DNA of 20,390 nt from an uncultured Collinsella sp. (GCA_934630385.1 CAKTWE010000031.1:1-20390), one strand, 5' to 3'. Counted from the first letter of the stretch, positions 1 to 7,459 are shown. A program made the numbers and translations. The notes: a model not told the origin generated them from the sequence alone.

Positions 1-47
1 CGCCTTTAGACGCGAGCCCGGGGCCCGTGGGTTATACCCTAAGAGCA

Positions 48-70
48 AACCACCCTTTTTAAGGGTGGTT
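48..70. repeat. Perfect 10-bp hairpin in the leader region of the ABC operon
   Basis: AACCACCCTT (48-57) and AAGGGTGGTT (61-70) pair perfectly around a TTT loop. No T-run follows on either strand, so it is not a classic intrinsic terminator. It may end a gene lying left of the window or act as an operator. The rest of 1-280 holds no coding region I can support. Confidence 0.5.
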
Positions 71-239
71 ATGATTTCACGTCACCTTGCTCGCGTGTAC
101 GGGTTTTCGCTGACTTATGCTCAACAAGGCGGTTGTATTATTTTCGGCACTCATTTAAGTCTGTCCCCAATGAGTAGGGGGAAGATTGCGGGTTCTTTAC
201 GGGAATGCAGTGTGGGCTGCGGAAACGTGGTTCTTTCCG

Positions 240-245
240 TACAAT
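240..245 (+). promoter_or_regulatory. Candidate -10 box for the amino acid ABC operon
   Basis: TACAAT lies 35 bases upstream of the first ATG of the operon, one mismatch from the sigma-70 -10 consensus. I see no convincing -35 at 16-18 bases spacing (the best is a TGCGGA-like stretch near 218). A purine-rich ribosome binding site, GGGAAGGGA (268-276 region), follows it and fixes the start at 281. Confidence 0.35.
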
Positions 246-280
246 AGTTCAACTCGTGTAAACGCAGGGAAGGGACATTC

Positions 281-1012
281 ATGGCAGACATGATCGAGAT
301 CAAGCATCTCAACAAGTACTTTGGCGACCTGCATGTGCTCAAAGATATCAACCTCACCGTCAAGCGCGGCGAGAAGCTCGTAATGATCGGGCCTTCCGGC
401 TCGGGTAAGTCGACGCTCATCCGCTGTGTCGATTATCTTGAGGAGCCCACGTCGGGCGAGGTCGTCATCGACGGCACGCCGCTCACCAAAAAGAATCACC
501 TGGAGATGGCTCGCAAGTACAGCTCCATGGTGTTTCAGCAGTTCAACCTGTATCCCAACATGACGGTGTTGGGCAACCTGACGCTCGCGCCCATTAAGCT
601 GCAAAAGAAGAGCAAGGAGGAGGCGACCGAGATTGCCATTGCCGCGCTCAAGCGCGTCGGCATGGCGCATAAGGCCGGTGAGTATCCGCAGAACCTCTCG
701 GGCGGTCAGCAGCAGCGCATCGCCATCGCCCGTGCCCTGTGCACTAAGCAGCCCATCATCCTGTTTGACGAGCCGACCTCGGCGCTCGACCCCGAGATGG
801 TCCAGGAGGTTCTGGACGTTATGATTGAGCTCGCGCAGGAGGACATCACCATGATCTGCGTGACGCACGAGATGGGCTTTGCGCGCCAGGTGGCCGACCG
901 CGTCATCTTTATGGAGGACGGCCGCATCCTGGAAGAGGGCACGCCCGAGCACTTCTTCGATAACCCCGAGAACCCGCGCTGCCGCGAGTTCCTGTCCAAG
1001 ATTCTGCACTAG
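281..1012 (+). CDS. Polar amino acid ABC transporter ATP-binding protein (GlnQ type)
   Basis: This is the cytoplasmic ATPase that powers import of a polar amino acid through the two permeases encoded downstream. At 243 residues it has the usual length for the family and all motifs are intact: Walker [10 protein letters not shown] (37-45), Q-loop VFQQFNLYP (84-92), ABC signature LSGGQQQR (139-146), Walker B ILFDEP (160-165) and the switch histidine in VTHEMG (H196). The start is supported by a strong purine-rich ribosome binding site ending about five bases before the ATG. It is the first gene of a four-gene operon in the order ATPase, binding protein, permease, permease, the order of the glutamate uptake genes gluABCD of Corynebacterium. 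The substrate (glutamate, glutamine or another polar residue) cannot be fixed from sequence alone. Confidence 0.95.
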   Translation: MADMIEIKHLNKYFGDLHVLKDINLTVKRGEKLVMIGPSGSGKSTLIRCVDYLEEPTSGEVVIDGTPLTKKNHLEMARKYSSMVFQQFNLYPNMTVLGNLTLAPIKLQKKSKEEATEIAIAALKRVGMAHKAGEYPQNLSGGQQQRIAIARALCTKQPIILFDEPTSALDPEMVQEVLDVMIELAQEDITMICVTHEMGFARQVADRVIFMEDGRILEEGTPEHFFDNPENPRCREFLSKILH

Positions 1013-1020
1013 GTGCGGTG

Positions 1021-1896
1021 ATGGACATGACGGATATGACGAGGGCGGCCGTGTCGCGCCGTCACTTTTTGCAGCTGGCGGGTGCCGGCATGCTCGTGCT
1101 GACGGGGACCGCGCTTACCGGTTGCGGTAACTCCACCAGCGGCGAGGGTTCCGACAAGGGGTCCAAGCTTGCGGCCATTAAGTCGCGTGGCCATCTGAAT
1201 GCCGGCGTTAAGAAGGACGTTCCCGGCTATGGCTATTACGACACCGCCAAGGGCCGCTTTGAGGGCATGGAAGTCGATTTGTGCTACCAGATCGCCGCTG
1301 CTGTCTTTGGCGTGAGCTACAAGGAAGCCCGTGCCCAGGAGCTTGTCGAGTTTACTGACGTAACGCCCAAGACACGCGGCCCGCTGATCGATAACGGCCA
1401 ACTTGACGTGGTCGCGGCGACCTACACCATCACCGACGAGCGCAAGAAGAGCTGGGATTTCTCGACGCCGTACCGCACCGACTACGTGGGACTCATGGTC
1501 AAGAAGCGTTCGGGCTTTACCTCGATTGAGGACCTGGACGGCAAGGTTATTGGCGTGAGCCAGGGTGCTACCACGCAGGGACTGATCGAGCAGATGATCA
1601 AGGACAACGGCTTTAGCTGCAAGCCCGAGTTTAGGGCCTTTAGTGGCTACCCCATCATCAAGAGTTCGCTCGACGCCGGCAATATCGACGTCTTTGCCAT
1701 GGATCGCTCCACGCTGGCCGGTTACATGAACGAGACCGTTGAGCTGCTGCAGCCCGAGGTCAAGTTTGGCGAGCAGGGCTACGGCGTGGCGACCAAGAAA
1801 GGCTGCGACCTTTCGGCCGTGGTCGATCAGGTGATTTGCGATCGCCTGGCCGACGGCTGGCTCGACCAAGAGGTCAAGACCTGGGGTCTTGTATAG
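1021..1896 (+). CDS. Amino acid ABC transporter substrate-binding lipoprotein (SBP family 3) with Tat-like signal
   Basis: This is the extracellular, lipid-anchored receptor that captures the amino acid and hands it to the permeases. The N-terminus carries a twin-arginine-like motif, SRRHFLQL (residues 12-19 from the ATG at 1021), a short hydrophobic stretch and a lipobox LTGC with the acylated Cys at about 35. The mature part has family-3 hallmarks: a GHLNAGV-type first strand, the FEGMEVDLCYQIA segment, and the SIEDLDGKVIGVSQGATTQ hinge region. The length, 291 residues, is normal. It begins eight bases after the ATPase stop. ATGs at 1021, 1027 and 1036 and a GTG at 1018 are all possible starts; 1021 is chosen for its spacing from AGGTG (1011-1015). 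A Tat-type rather than Sec-type signal is an inference from the RR motif. Confidence 0.9.
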   Translation: MDMTDMTRAAVSRRHFLQLAGAGMLVLTGTALTGCGNSTSGEGSDKGSKLAAIKSRGHLNAGVKKDVPGYGYYDTAKGRFEGMEVDLCYQIAAAVFGVSYKEARAQELVEFTDVTPKTRGPLIDNGQLDVVAATYTITDERKKSWDFSTPYRTDYVGLMVKKRSGFTSIEDLDGKVIGVSQGATTQGLIEQMIKDNGFSCKPEFRAFSGYPIIKSSLDAGNIDVFAMDRSTLAGYMNETVELLQPEVKFGEQGYGVATKKGCDLSAVVDQVICDRLADGWLDQEVKTWGLV

Positions 1897-1921
1897 GCGC
1901 ATCGTCCAAGGAAGGAATCAA

Positions 1922-2668
1922 ATGCTCGAAGGATTATTTGACGCCGACCGTTGGTCGACGACATTTCAAAACATGGGGCCCTTCTGGGAGGGCTTTGGCG
2001 TGACGCTGCAGGTGGTCGTTGCCGGTCTGTTGCTGTCACTGGTGCTGGGCACGTTGCTGGGCGTGTTCTCTACCACCCGTTCGCGCGTGCTACGCGCCAT
2101 AAGCCGCGTGTACGTGGAGTTTTACCAGAACACCCCGTTGCCCGTGCAGGTGCTCTTTATGTACATGGCCGGTCCGCAGTTTCTGCAGGCCATAACCGGT
2201 GCCGACCAGCCGGTGCGCATCGCGCCGTTCGTGCTGGGCTTCTTGGGCGTGGGCCTGTATCACGCGGCCTACATCTCGGAGGTCATCCGCACCGGTATCG
2301 AGGCGGTTCCGCGCGGTCAGATGGAGGCGGCCCAGAGCCAGGGCTTCACCCGTGCGCAGGCATACTGGTACATCGTGCTGCCCCAGACGTTCAAGATCAT
2401 TCTGCCGCCGCTGTGTAACCAGGCGCTCAACCTGGTCAAGAACACGTCGGTGCTGGCGCTTGTGGCCGGCGGCGACCTTATGTACCGTTCCGACAACTTT
2501 GTGAGTCTGTACGGTTACCTGCAGGGATACATCGTCTGCTGCCTTATGTACTTCATCATCTGCTTTCCGCTCGCCATGCTGGTGCAGTGGCTCGAGCGCC
2601 GCTCCAAGGAGCGTCCGCGCGGCGTGAGCCTGGCCGAGCTGGGGCTCGACAACGTAGAGGAGGCCTAG
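1922..2668 (+). CDS. Amino acid ABC transporter permease (HisM/GlnP family), first of two
   Basis: This is an integral membrane subunit of the importer. The 248-residue product has hydrophobic segments near residues 28-50, 75-92, 100-118, 170-185 and 200-223, and the cytoplasmic EAA loop that docks on the ATPase (about 127-160: EAVPRGQMEAAQSQGF, then VLPQTFKIILPP). The start at 1922 is preceded by AAGGAAGGA (1908-1916). An upstream in-frame TTG overlapping the end of the binding-protein gene is less likely. The C-terminal tail after the last helix is long and charged (about 224-248). It is followed after three bases by the second permease, so the two are probably co-translated and form a heterodimeric channel. 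Confidence 0.93.
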   Translation: MLEGLFDADRWSTTFQNMGPFWEGFGVTLQVVVAGLLLSLVLGTLLGVFSTTRSRVLRAISRVYVEFYQNTPLPVQVLFMYMAGPQFLQAITGADQPVRIAPFVLGFLGVGLYHAAYISEVIRTGIEAVPRGQMEAAQSQGFTRAQAYWYIVLPQTFKIILPPLCNQALNLVKNTSVLALVAGGDLMYRSDNFVSLYGYLQGYIVCCLMYFIICFPLAMLVQWLERRSKERPRGVSLAELGLDNVEEA

Positions 2669-2671
2669 CGC

Positions 2672-3310
2672 ATGGAAATCTTCAACGCGACCAACCTGCT
2701 CTACATTTGGGGCGGCTTTGTTAAGACGATCGAGATCTCGGCGCTGTCGATTTTTTTCTCGCTCATCTTTGGCACGGTGCTGGCGCTCGTTAAAAGCTAT
2801 GCGCCCCGCCCGTTTCGTATTTTGGTGAGCGCCTATATCGAGCTGTTCCGTTGCACGCCGAACCTGCTGTGGATCCTGTTTATCTACTTTACGGTGCAGG
2901 GTTTGGACATTGTGATTTCGACCATCGCCTTTACGCTGTTTACCAGCGCTGTTATGGCCGAGATTGTGCGCGGTGGTCTCAACTCGATTCCGCGTGGCCA
3001 GTTTGAGGCGGCGCAGAGCCAGGGTTTCGGCTTCTTTGCCACCATGCGCTACATCATTCTGCCGCAGACGTTTAAGACGATCATTCCGGCGCTGTTTAGC
3101 CAGTGCACGACCGTCATTAAGGACAGCTCGTATCTTTCGGGCATTAACGTGGCCGAACTCATGTACACGGCAAACGTCGTGATGGCCCACGCGATCGACC
3201 TGTCGCAGGTGCTTATGCTCTACGGCCTGGTGTTTGCGATGTACTTTGTGCTCAACTTTGGTATCTCGCTGCTGGTCCGAGCCTATCAGCGCCGCATCGT
3301 AGCCGCATAG
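2672..3310 (+). CDS. Amino acid ABC transporter permease (HisM/GlnP family), second of two
   Basis: This is the second membrane subunit, 212 residues. It has hydrophobic segments near residues 22-42, 64-80, 82-97 and 178-203, and an EAA loop (about 104-140: NSIPRGQFEAAQSQGFG, then ILPQTFKTIIPA) nearly identical in its core to that of the first permease, as expected for paralogous subunits of one importer. The ATG lies three bases after the preceding stop; GAGGAGG at the 3' end of the first permease gene is the likely ribosome binding site, giving translational coupling. The gene ends directly at the edge of the 105-bp palindrome that closes the operon. Confidence 0.93.
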   Translation: MEIFNATNLLYIWGGFVKTIEISALSIFFSLIFGTVLALVKSYAPRPFRILVSAYIELFRCTPNLLWILFIYFTVQGLDIVISTIAFTLFTSAVMAEIVRGGLNSIPRGQFEAAQSQGFGFFATMRYIILPQTFKTIIPALFSQCTTVIKDSSYLSGINVAELMYTANVVMAHAIDLSQVLMLYGLVFAMYFVLNFGISLLVRAYQRRIVAA

Positions 3311-3415
3311 CCTGGCTTTCCCTGGCACCCAACCTTGGCCTTCAAACCGTCGCTCGCGTACCAAAGTACGCGTCGCTCCTCTTTCAGGCCAATCTTGGGC
3401 ACCAGGAAAACCCAG
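3311..3415. repeat. Long imperfect palindrome (about 50-bp arms) after the ABC operon
   Basis: The left arm (from CCTGGCTTTCCCTGG at 3311) and the right arm (ending in CCAGGAAAACCCAGG at about 3415) are reverse complements with scattered mismatches. The apex is CGCGTAC (3355-3361), loop CAAA, GTACGCG (3366-3372). The octamer CGTCGCTC also occurs as a direct repeat at 3348 and 3371. It begins immediately after the permease stop codon. No T-run follows, so a plain intrinsic terminator is doubtful; a dispersed structured repeat or an mRNA 3'-end stabiliser fits better. Confidence 0.75.
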
Positions 3416-3478
3416 GTACGCTATCGTGGGAAAAGGCGATAAACATCCTATTTTCTCATTTGTTAGAAAGGAATCGCG

Positions 3479-4102
3479 ATGAGCGATCTGGTGAACAAGA
3501 AGAGTCCTGTGGTCATTACCATCGCGCGTGACTTTGGCGCCGAGGGTCACGAGATTGGCCGTATCCTCGCCGATGAGCTGGGGATTCCGCTGTACGATAA
3601 CGAACTGCTGGTGCGTGCGTCGCTGCGTGCGGGCGAGTCGCTCGATAAGATGGCCGCCTATGACGAACGCCTGGCCGTGGAGAACATGGCGTTTCTGCCC
3701 GACCGTTACGATGCCCGTTCGTACTCGGACAAGCTGTTCCAAAAGATGAGCCAGGTGATTTTGGACCTGGGCGAGACTGAGAGCTGTATTATCGAGGGTC
3801 GTCTGTCCGATTACCTGCTGCGCAACAACCCCAACCACATTGCCGTGTTGGTGACAGCCCCCTTTGAGGACCGCGTCGAGATTGTGCGCAAAAAGCGCGG
3901 TCTCAACAAAAAGAAGGGTGCCAAGCTGGTCAAGCAGCAGCAGAAGGCGCGCGAGGCGTTCTATAAGCGCTATAGCGCCGGAAAGTGGAAGATGACGAGC
4001 GGTAAAGACATCGTCGTCAACCGCGCCAAGCTGGGCCGCGAAGGCTGCAAGGACGTCATCGCCGCAGCTTACCGCTACAAAGTAGCGCAGCTCGAAGGCT
4101 AG
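3479..4102 (+). CDS. Cytidylate kinase-like family protein
   Basis: The 207-residue protein matches the cytidylate-kinase-like family. The N-terminal ITIARDFGAEGHEIGRILA (about 14-32) is that family's altered P-loop, lacking a standard GK[ST], followed by LADELGIPLYDNELL. A central IIEGRLSDYLLR (about 103-114) and VLVTAPFEDRVE (about 123-134) resemble the nucleoside-monophosphate kinase core, and a Lys/Arg-rich stretch (137-172) could be a lid. True substrates of this family are mostly unproven, so a phosphotransfer role is inferred. AGAAAGGA (3465-3472) is a good ribosome binding site. It stands alone between the palindrome and a convergent pair of hairpins. Confidence 0.8.
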   Translation: MSDLVNKKSPVVITIARDFGAEGHEIGRILADELGIPLYDNELLVRASLRAGESLDKMAAYDERLAVENMAFLPDRYDARSYSDKLFQKMSQVILDLGETESCIIEGRLSDYLLRNNPNHIAVLVTAPFEDRVEIVRKKRGLNKKKGAKLVKQQQKAREAFYKRYSAGKWKMTSGKDIVVNRAKLGREGCKDVIAAAYRYKVAQLEG

Positions 4103-4109
4103 CCGACCA

Positions 4110-4148
4110 AAACCACCACAAGGGTGACTGTCCCCATCGTGGTGGTTT
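4110..4148. terminator. Probable bidirectional terminator hairpin between convergent genes
   Basis: AAACCACCAC (4110-4119) pairs with GTGGTGGTTT (4139-4148) around a 19-base loop, eight bases after the stop of the kinase-like gene. The T/A runs at the stem base are short, so its strength as a terminator is uncertain. Confidence 0.55.
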
Positions 4149-4163
4149 GGGCGGCCGGCATAG

Positions 4164-4201
4164 AAAAAGTCCCCGCCGGGCGTGTGCTCGACGGGGACTT
4201 T
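4164..4201 (-). terminator. Intrinsic terminator of the nfn operon
   Basis: On the minus strand, AAAGTCCCCG pairs with CGGGGACTTT (plus-strand arms 4166-4175 and 4192-4201), and the descending arm runs into five T residues. It lies about 30 bases beyond the nfnB stop codon. Confidence 0.85.
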
Positions 4202-4229
4202 GCCGTTTGATGGCTAGCGCTGTAGGTGA

Positions 4230-5639
4230 TTACTCGCCCAGCAGGCTCTTGGTGATGGAAGCGGCGGCCTTCTTGCCGGCGCCCATCGCCAGAATGACCG
4301 TAGCGGCACCGGTGACGATGTCGCCGCCGGCCCAGATGCGGGGATCGGTGGTCTGGCCGGTCTCCTCGTCGGCGACGATGTAGCCCCACTTGTTGAGCTC
4401 CATCTTGCCGCCGATCTTGGCAGCGAAGGGGTTGGCGTTGGTGCCGATAGCCGAGATCGCGACGTCGCAGGGAATCTCCTCGATGGCGCCCTCGATGGGC
4501 ACCGGGCGACGACGGCCGGACTCGTCAGGCTCGCCGAGCTCCATCTTCTGGACCTTGACGGCGCACACGGAGCCGTCCTCGCCAGCGACAAACTCGAGCG
4601 GGGAGACGAGCGGCAGAACCTCGACGCCCTCGGCCTTAGCATGGTGCAGCTCGGCGCGACGGCAAGGCATCTCGTCCTCGGTACGACGGTAGGCGATGAT
4701 GGCGTGCTCGGCGCCCAGGCGCTTGGCGGTACGGACGGCGTCCATAGCCACGTTGCCGCCACCAAAGACGACGACGTTCTTGCCGTGCTTGGTGGGGGTG
4801 TCGTACTCGGGGAACTTGTTGGCCTTCATCAGGTTCACGCGGGTGAGGTACTCGTTTGCGAAGAAGACGTTGGGCAGATTCTCGCCGGGGACGTTGAGGA
4901 ACTTGGGCAGGCCAGCGCCGGTCGCCACGTAGATGGCGTCGAAGCCCTGCTCGAACAGCTCCTCGGCCGTGGCCATGTTGCCCACGACGGAGTTGTACTC
5001 AAACTTGACGCCCATGTCCTCCAGGCCGTCAATTTCGCGCTTGACGACTGCCTTGGGCAGACGGAACTCGGGGATGCCGTAGACCAGCACGCCGCCGCCG
5101 GTGAAGAATGCCTCGAAGACGGTGACGTCAAAGCCGTTACGGGCGAGCTCGCCGGCGCAGGTGATGCCGGACGGGCCGGAGCCGACGACGGCGACCTTCT
5201 TGCCGTTCTTGGGGGCCATCTTGGGCGTGGAGGCGAGCTCGGGGCGGTCACCCAGGAAGCGCTCGAGCTGGCCGATGGCCACGGGCTCGGACTTCTTGCC
5301 ACGGATGCACTTGCCCTCGCACTGGTTCTCCTGCGGGCAGACGCGACCGCAGATGGCGGGAAGCATGGAGTCCTCGCGGATGGTATCGAGAGCGCCGCCG
5401 AAGTCCTTCGCGCGGATCTGCTCGATAAAGCGGGGGATGTTGATGTTGACGGGGCAGCCCTCAACACAGAACGGCTTCTTGCAGTTGAGGCAGCGCTCGG
5501 CCTCGGCCAGCGCCATCTCCTCGGTGAAGCCCTTGTCGACGGGGCGGAAGTCGCAGGCGCGCTCGGCAGCCGGCTCCTCGTTATCGGGGGTGCGGGGCGA
5601 CTTCATATCGGCAACGAAACGACCGTTAACTAGTGGCAT
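4230..5639 (-). CDS. nfnB: NADH-dependent reduced ferredoxin:NADP+ oxidoreductase, large subunit NfnB (GltD-like)
   Basis: With NfnA this subunit forms the cytoplasmic electron-bifurcating transhydrogenase that couples ferredoxin and NAD(H) to NADP(H). The 469-residue protein has an N-terminal iron-sulphur domain with two Cys clusters (C50, C53, C58, C62 and C97, C101, C107, C111). These are followed by a GltD-type flavoprotein: FAD motif VVGSGPSG (151-158), an NADPH motif VFGGGNVAMD (291-300) with YRR downstream, and the C-terminal WAGGDIVTGAATV flavin motif. By itself it could be taken for glutamate synthase small subunit, but no gltB is present and the adjacent, 10-bp-overlapping partner is NfnA-like, which makes NfnB the better call. 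The start ATG at 5637-5639 lies inside the end of nfnA, implying translational coupling. Confidence 0.88.
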   Translation of the reverse strand: MPLVNGRFVADMKSPRTPDNEEPAAERACDFRPVDKGFTEEMALAEAERCLNCKKPFCVEGCPVNINIPRFIEQIRAKDFGGALDTIREDSMLPAICGRVCPQENQCEGKCIRGKKSEPVAIGQLERFLGDRPELASTPKMAPKNGKKVAVVGSGPSGITCAGELARNGFDVTVFEAFFTGGGVLVYGIPEFRLPKAVVKREIDGLEDMGVKFEYNSVVGNMATAEELFEQGFDAIYVATGAGLPKFLNVPGENLPNVFFANEYLTRVNLMKANKFPEYDTPTKHGKNVVVFGGGNVAMDAVRTAKRLGAEHAIIAYRRTEDEMPCRRAELHHAKAEGVEVLPLVSPLEFVAGEDGSVCAVKVQKMELGEPDESGRRRPVPIEGAIEEIPCDVAISAIGTNANPFAAKIGGKMELNKWGYIVADEETGQTTDPRIWAGGDIVTGAATVILAMGAGKKAAASITKSLLGE

Positions 5640-6469
5640 GCGCAGCTCTTTTCCTCATAGGCCTTGAGGGACGCGCCCTCTTCGGAACGATAAGCGGCCT
5701 GGCGGGCACGAAGGTCATCCCAGTCGACCAGGGTGGCATCGAAGTCGGGGCCGTCGACGCAAGCGAACTTGGTCACGCCGCCCACCTCGACGCGGCAGCA
5801 GCCGCACATACCGGTGCCGTCAACCATGATGGGGTTGAGCGACGCGGTGATGGGGGTGTCGTACTTCTGGGCGGTGAGGGTCGAGAACTTCATCATCGGA
5901 ACGGGGCCGACGCAGAAGACCTGGCTCACGGCCTTGTCCTGCAGCAGGCGCTCCAGCGGAGCGGTGACAACGCCCTGCTCGCCGTAGGAGCCGTCGTCGG
6001 TGGTGATGTGAATGTGGTCCTCGTCGAGGAGCTCGCGGAACTGGTCCTCCATGAGCAGGAGGTCCTTGGTGCGGGCGCCCATGATGGCGTGCACCTCGTG
6101 ACCGGTCTCGACCAGGTGCTTGGCGACCGGGAAGGCAATTGCCAGGCCGACGCCGCCGCCAATGACGGCGCAGGGGCCCTCAGCCATCTCGGTGGGAACG
6201 CCCAGCGGGCCCACGACGTCGCGCAGCGACTCGCCGGCCTCGTAGGTGGACAGCATCTCGGTGGTCTTGCCGATCACCATGAAGATGAACTCGACCCAGC
6301 CCTCGTCACCGTTCCAGCCGGCCAGGGTAAACGGGACGCGCTCGCCCGTCTCGTTGGCGCGAACCATGAGGAACTGTCCAGCGTGCGCATGTTTGGCGAT
6401 TGCAGGCGCCTCGATGCGGAACTTGAACACCTTCTCCGAGAACTGCGTCTTCTCCAGGATCTTATACAT
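5630..6469 (-). CDS. nfnA: NADH-dependent reduced ferredoxin:NADP+ oxidoreductase, small subunit NfnA
   Basis: This is the NAD(H)-binding partner of NfnB, related to the electron-transfer subunit of dihydroorotate dehydrogenase. Its 279 residues contain an FAD-binding barrel with RVPFTLAGW (44-52), a nucleotide-binding core with AVIGGGVGLA (101-110) and FCVGPVPMM (185-193), and a [2Fe-2S] site with C222, C225 and C237 (an extra C224 gives CGCC). D217 lies five residues before the first Cys; I recall that one cluster ligand in NfnA is an Asp, and this is the candidate. The extreme C-terminus ends CACH. AGAGGGG on the minus strand (6474-6480) supports the start at 6469. It is the first gene of a two-gene operon with nfnB. 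Confidence 0.88.
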   Translation of the reverse strand: MYKILEKTQFSEKVFKFRIEAPAIAKHAHAGQFLMVRANETGERVPFTLAGWNGDEGWVEFIFMVIGKTTEMLSTYEAGESLRDVVGPLGVPTEMAEGPCAVIGGGVGLAIAFPVAKHLVETGHEVHAIMGARTKDLLLMEDQFRELLDEDHIHITTDDGSYGEQGVVTAPLERLLQDKAVSQVFCVGPVPMMKFSTLTAQKYDTPITASLNPIMVDGTGMCGCCRVEVGGVTKFACVDGPDFDATLVDWDDLRARQAAYRSEEGASLKAYEEKSCACH

Positions 6470-6487
6470 AGAACCCCTCTCTTGTTA

Positions 6488-6528
6488 GGGCTGCCGAACC
6501 GTGCCTCCACGGAAATGGACGGTAGCCC
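6488..6528 (-). promoter_or_regulatory. Structured 5' leader hairpin of the nfn operon
   Basis: GGGCTGCCG (6488-6496) pairs with CGGTAGCCC (6520-6528) with one G-T type mismatch, and inside it CCGTG (6499-6503) pairs with CACGG (6508-6512). The hairpin sits about 20 bases upstream of the nfnA start, between the candidate promoter and the ribosome binding site, so it could affect translation or mRNA stability. I do not recognise a known riboswitch. Confidence 0.4.
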
Positions 6529-6574
6529 GAATAAAACCGTACGCGCACAGGCGTTGTGCAGACATACGATGCAA

Positions 6575-6580
6575 ATTATA
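6575..6580 (-). promoter_or_regulatory. Candidate -10 box of the nfn operon
   Basis: A perfect TATAAT is present on the minus strand, about 105 bases upstream of the nfnA start. The -35 region is weak (CGTAAG at 17-base spacing). The ACCTGCC/GGCAGGT repeats at 6613-6650 lie just upstream of the expected -35. Confidence 0.5.
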
Positions 6581-6612
6581 CCCTCATGGCAATGTCGCTT
6601 ACGTGTTTCTTT

Positions 6613-6658
6613 GGCAGGTGGGAAAAGTGACCTGCCAAAAAGGGGCAGGTTAATTTTG
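6613..6658 (+). repeat. GGCAGGT/ACCTGCC triple repeat with terminator-like hairpin
   Basis: GGCAGGT (6613-6619), ACCTGCC (6630-6636) and GGCAGGT (6644-6650) allow two mutually exclusive hairpins. The second (6630-6650) is followed on the plus strand by TTAATTTTGG, like an intrinsic terminator. No gene reads into it from the left on the plus strand. It is clearly similar to the minus-strand hairpin at 6800-6831. Confidence 0.5.
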
Positions 6659-6682
6659 GTCGGTTTTATCAGGCAAAACGGC

Positions 6683-6724
6683 AAAGGGGGCCGGCCTCGA
6701 GTATCGGTGAGGCCGGCCCCCTTT
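6683..6724. terminator. Very strong GC-rich hairpin (16-bp perfect stem)
   Basis: The arms 6683-6698 (AAAGGGGGCCGGCCTC) and 6709-6724 are perfect reverse complements with a 10-base loop. Both ends carry AAA/TTT, so it could stop transcription from either side; it most likely backs up termination of the pth transcript before the nfn promoter. Confidence 0.65.
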
Positions 6725-6799
6725 GGAGCGTTATGCATGTATGGTGGCAGCGTGTTTATTGCGATGTGCCGACTGCGGCGTTTCCGCATATAAAATCTG

Positions 6800-6831
6800 C
6801 CAAAAAAACCTGTCCCTAAATGGTAGGTTTT
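6800..6831 (-). terminator. Terminator at the end of pth
   Basis: On the minus strand AAAACCT pairs with AGGTTTT across the loop and continues into a run of seven T residues, directly overlapping the pth stop codon. The sequence ACCTACCATTTAGGGACAGG matches ACCTGCCAAAAAGGGGCAGG at 6630-6649 on the opposite strand at 15 of 20 positions, suggesting one repeated terminator-like element. Confidence 0.65.
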
Positions 6832-7459
6832 AGTGTTTGCCGTTGGCGGAAGCGGCGCCGTTTACGTGATCGCGGGCGTAGATTACGCCGTGGACGATGG
6901 CCAAACCGGCGGCATCTGCGGCGCGGGCACAGGTGTCCTGGAAGTCCTCGGCCTCGCGGGCGCGCAGCTGCTTGAGCACGTAGTCGGCGACGGCCATCTT
7001 GCCGGGAGGGTTGCCGATGCCGGTGCGGATGCGGCTGAAGTCGCGGCTGCCCATCTTGTCGATGATGGAGCGCAGGCCGTTGTGACCGGCGTGGCCGCCA
7101 CCCACCTTAACGCGTACGTCGCCGGCGGGAATGTCGAGCTCATCGTGGATCACGAGCAGCTCCTCGGCCTTGATTTTGTACTCGCGGCAGAGCTTGGAGA
7201 TGGGGCCACCCGAGGTATTCATGTACGACTGCGGCTTGACCAGCACGATCTGGCGCTTGCCGCCCTCTTCCTCGGGATCGTTGATGTTGATGAGCGCGAC
7301 CTCGGCGCCGGCCTGGTTTTTCCAGTACGTGACGCCGGCCTGACGCGCCAGCTCGTCGATTGCCTTAAAGCCGGCGTTGTGGCGGGTCTCGGCATACTCA
7401 TCGCCAGGGTTGCCAAGCCCGGCAACCATGCGAATCTTGAGCGGCTGTGCAGCTGCCAT
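6830..7459 (-). CDS. pth: Peptidyl-tRNA hydrolase
   Basis: This cytoplasmic enzyme cleaves the ester bond of peptidyl-tRNAs released by stalled ribosomes and recycles tRNA. The 209-residue product has the family motifs: VAGLGNPG (12-19, with N17), catalytic His27 in TRHNAGF, PQSYMNTSG (N81), VIHDELDIP (D106) and GGHAGHNGLRS (N127), and RTGIGNP near 145-151. The length is slightly above the usual 190 or so, mainly at the N-terminal MAAAQPL and the C-terminal tail. GGAAGGA seven bases before the ATG at 7459 favours this start over an in-frame ATG 39 bases further upstream. It is downstream of prs on the same strand, with a large palindrome between. Confidence 0.96.
   Translation of the reverse strand: MAAAQPLKIRMVAGLGNPGDEYAETRHNAGFKAIDELARQAGVTYWKNQAGAEVALININDPEEEGGKRQIVLVKPQSYMNTSGGPISKLCREYKIKAEELLVIHDELDIPAGDVRVKVGGGHAGHNGLRSIIDKMGSRDFSRIRTGIGNPPGKMAVADYVLKQLRAREAEDFQDTCARAADAAGLAIVHGVIYARDHVNGAASANGKH

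Noticed and set aside
65..247. Small open frame in the leader before the ABC operon
   Set aside because: It starts inside the hairpin at 48-70 with no ribosome binding site and has no recognisable sequence.
2090..3838. Long minus-strand open frame (582 codons) across the permease genes
   Set aside because: It lies opposite two clear permease genes and a kinase-like gene; its His/Arg/Gln-rich product has no recognisable domain and it reflects high-GC codon bias.
4230..5639. Glutamate synthase small subunit (gltD)
   Set aside because: The protein is similar, but there is no gltB and it overlaps an NfnA-type partner gene, which fits NfnB better.
4641..6793. Plus-strand open frames opposite nfnB and nfnA
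   Set aside because: They are antisense shadows of the well-supported nfn genes and show no known domain.
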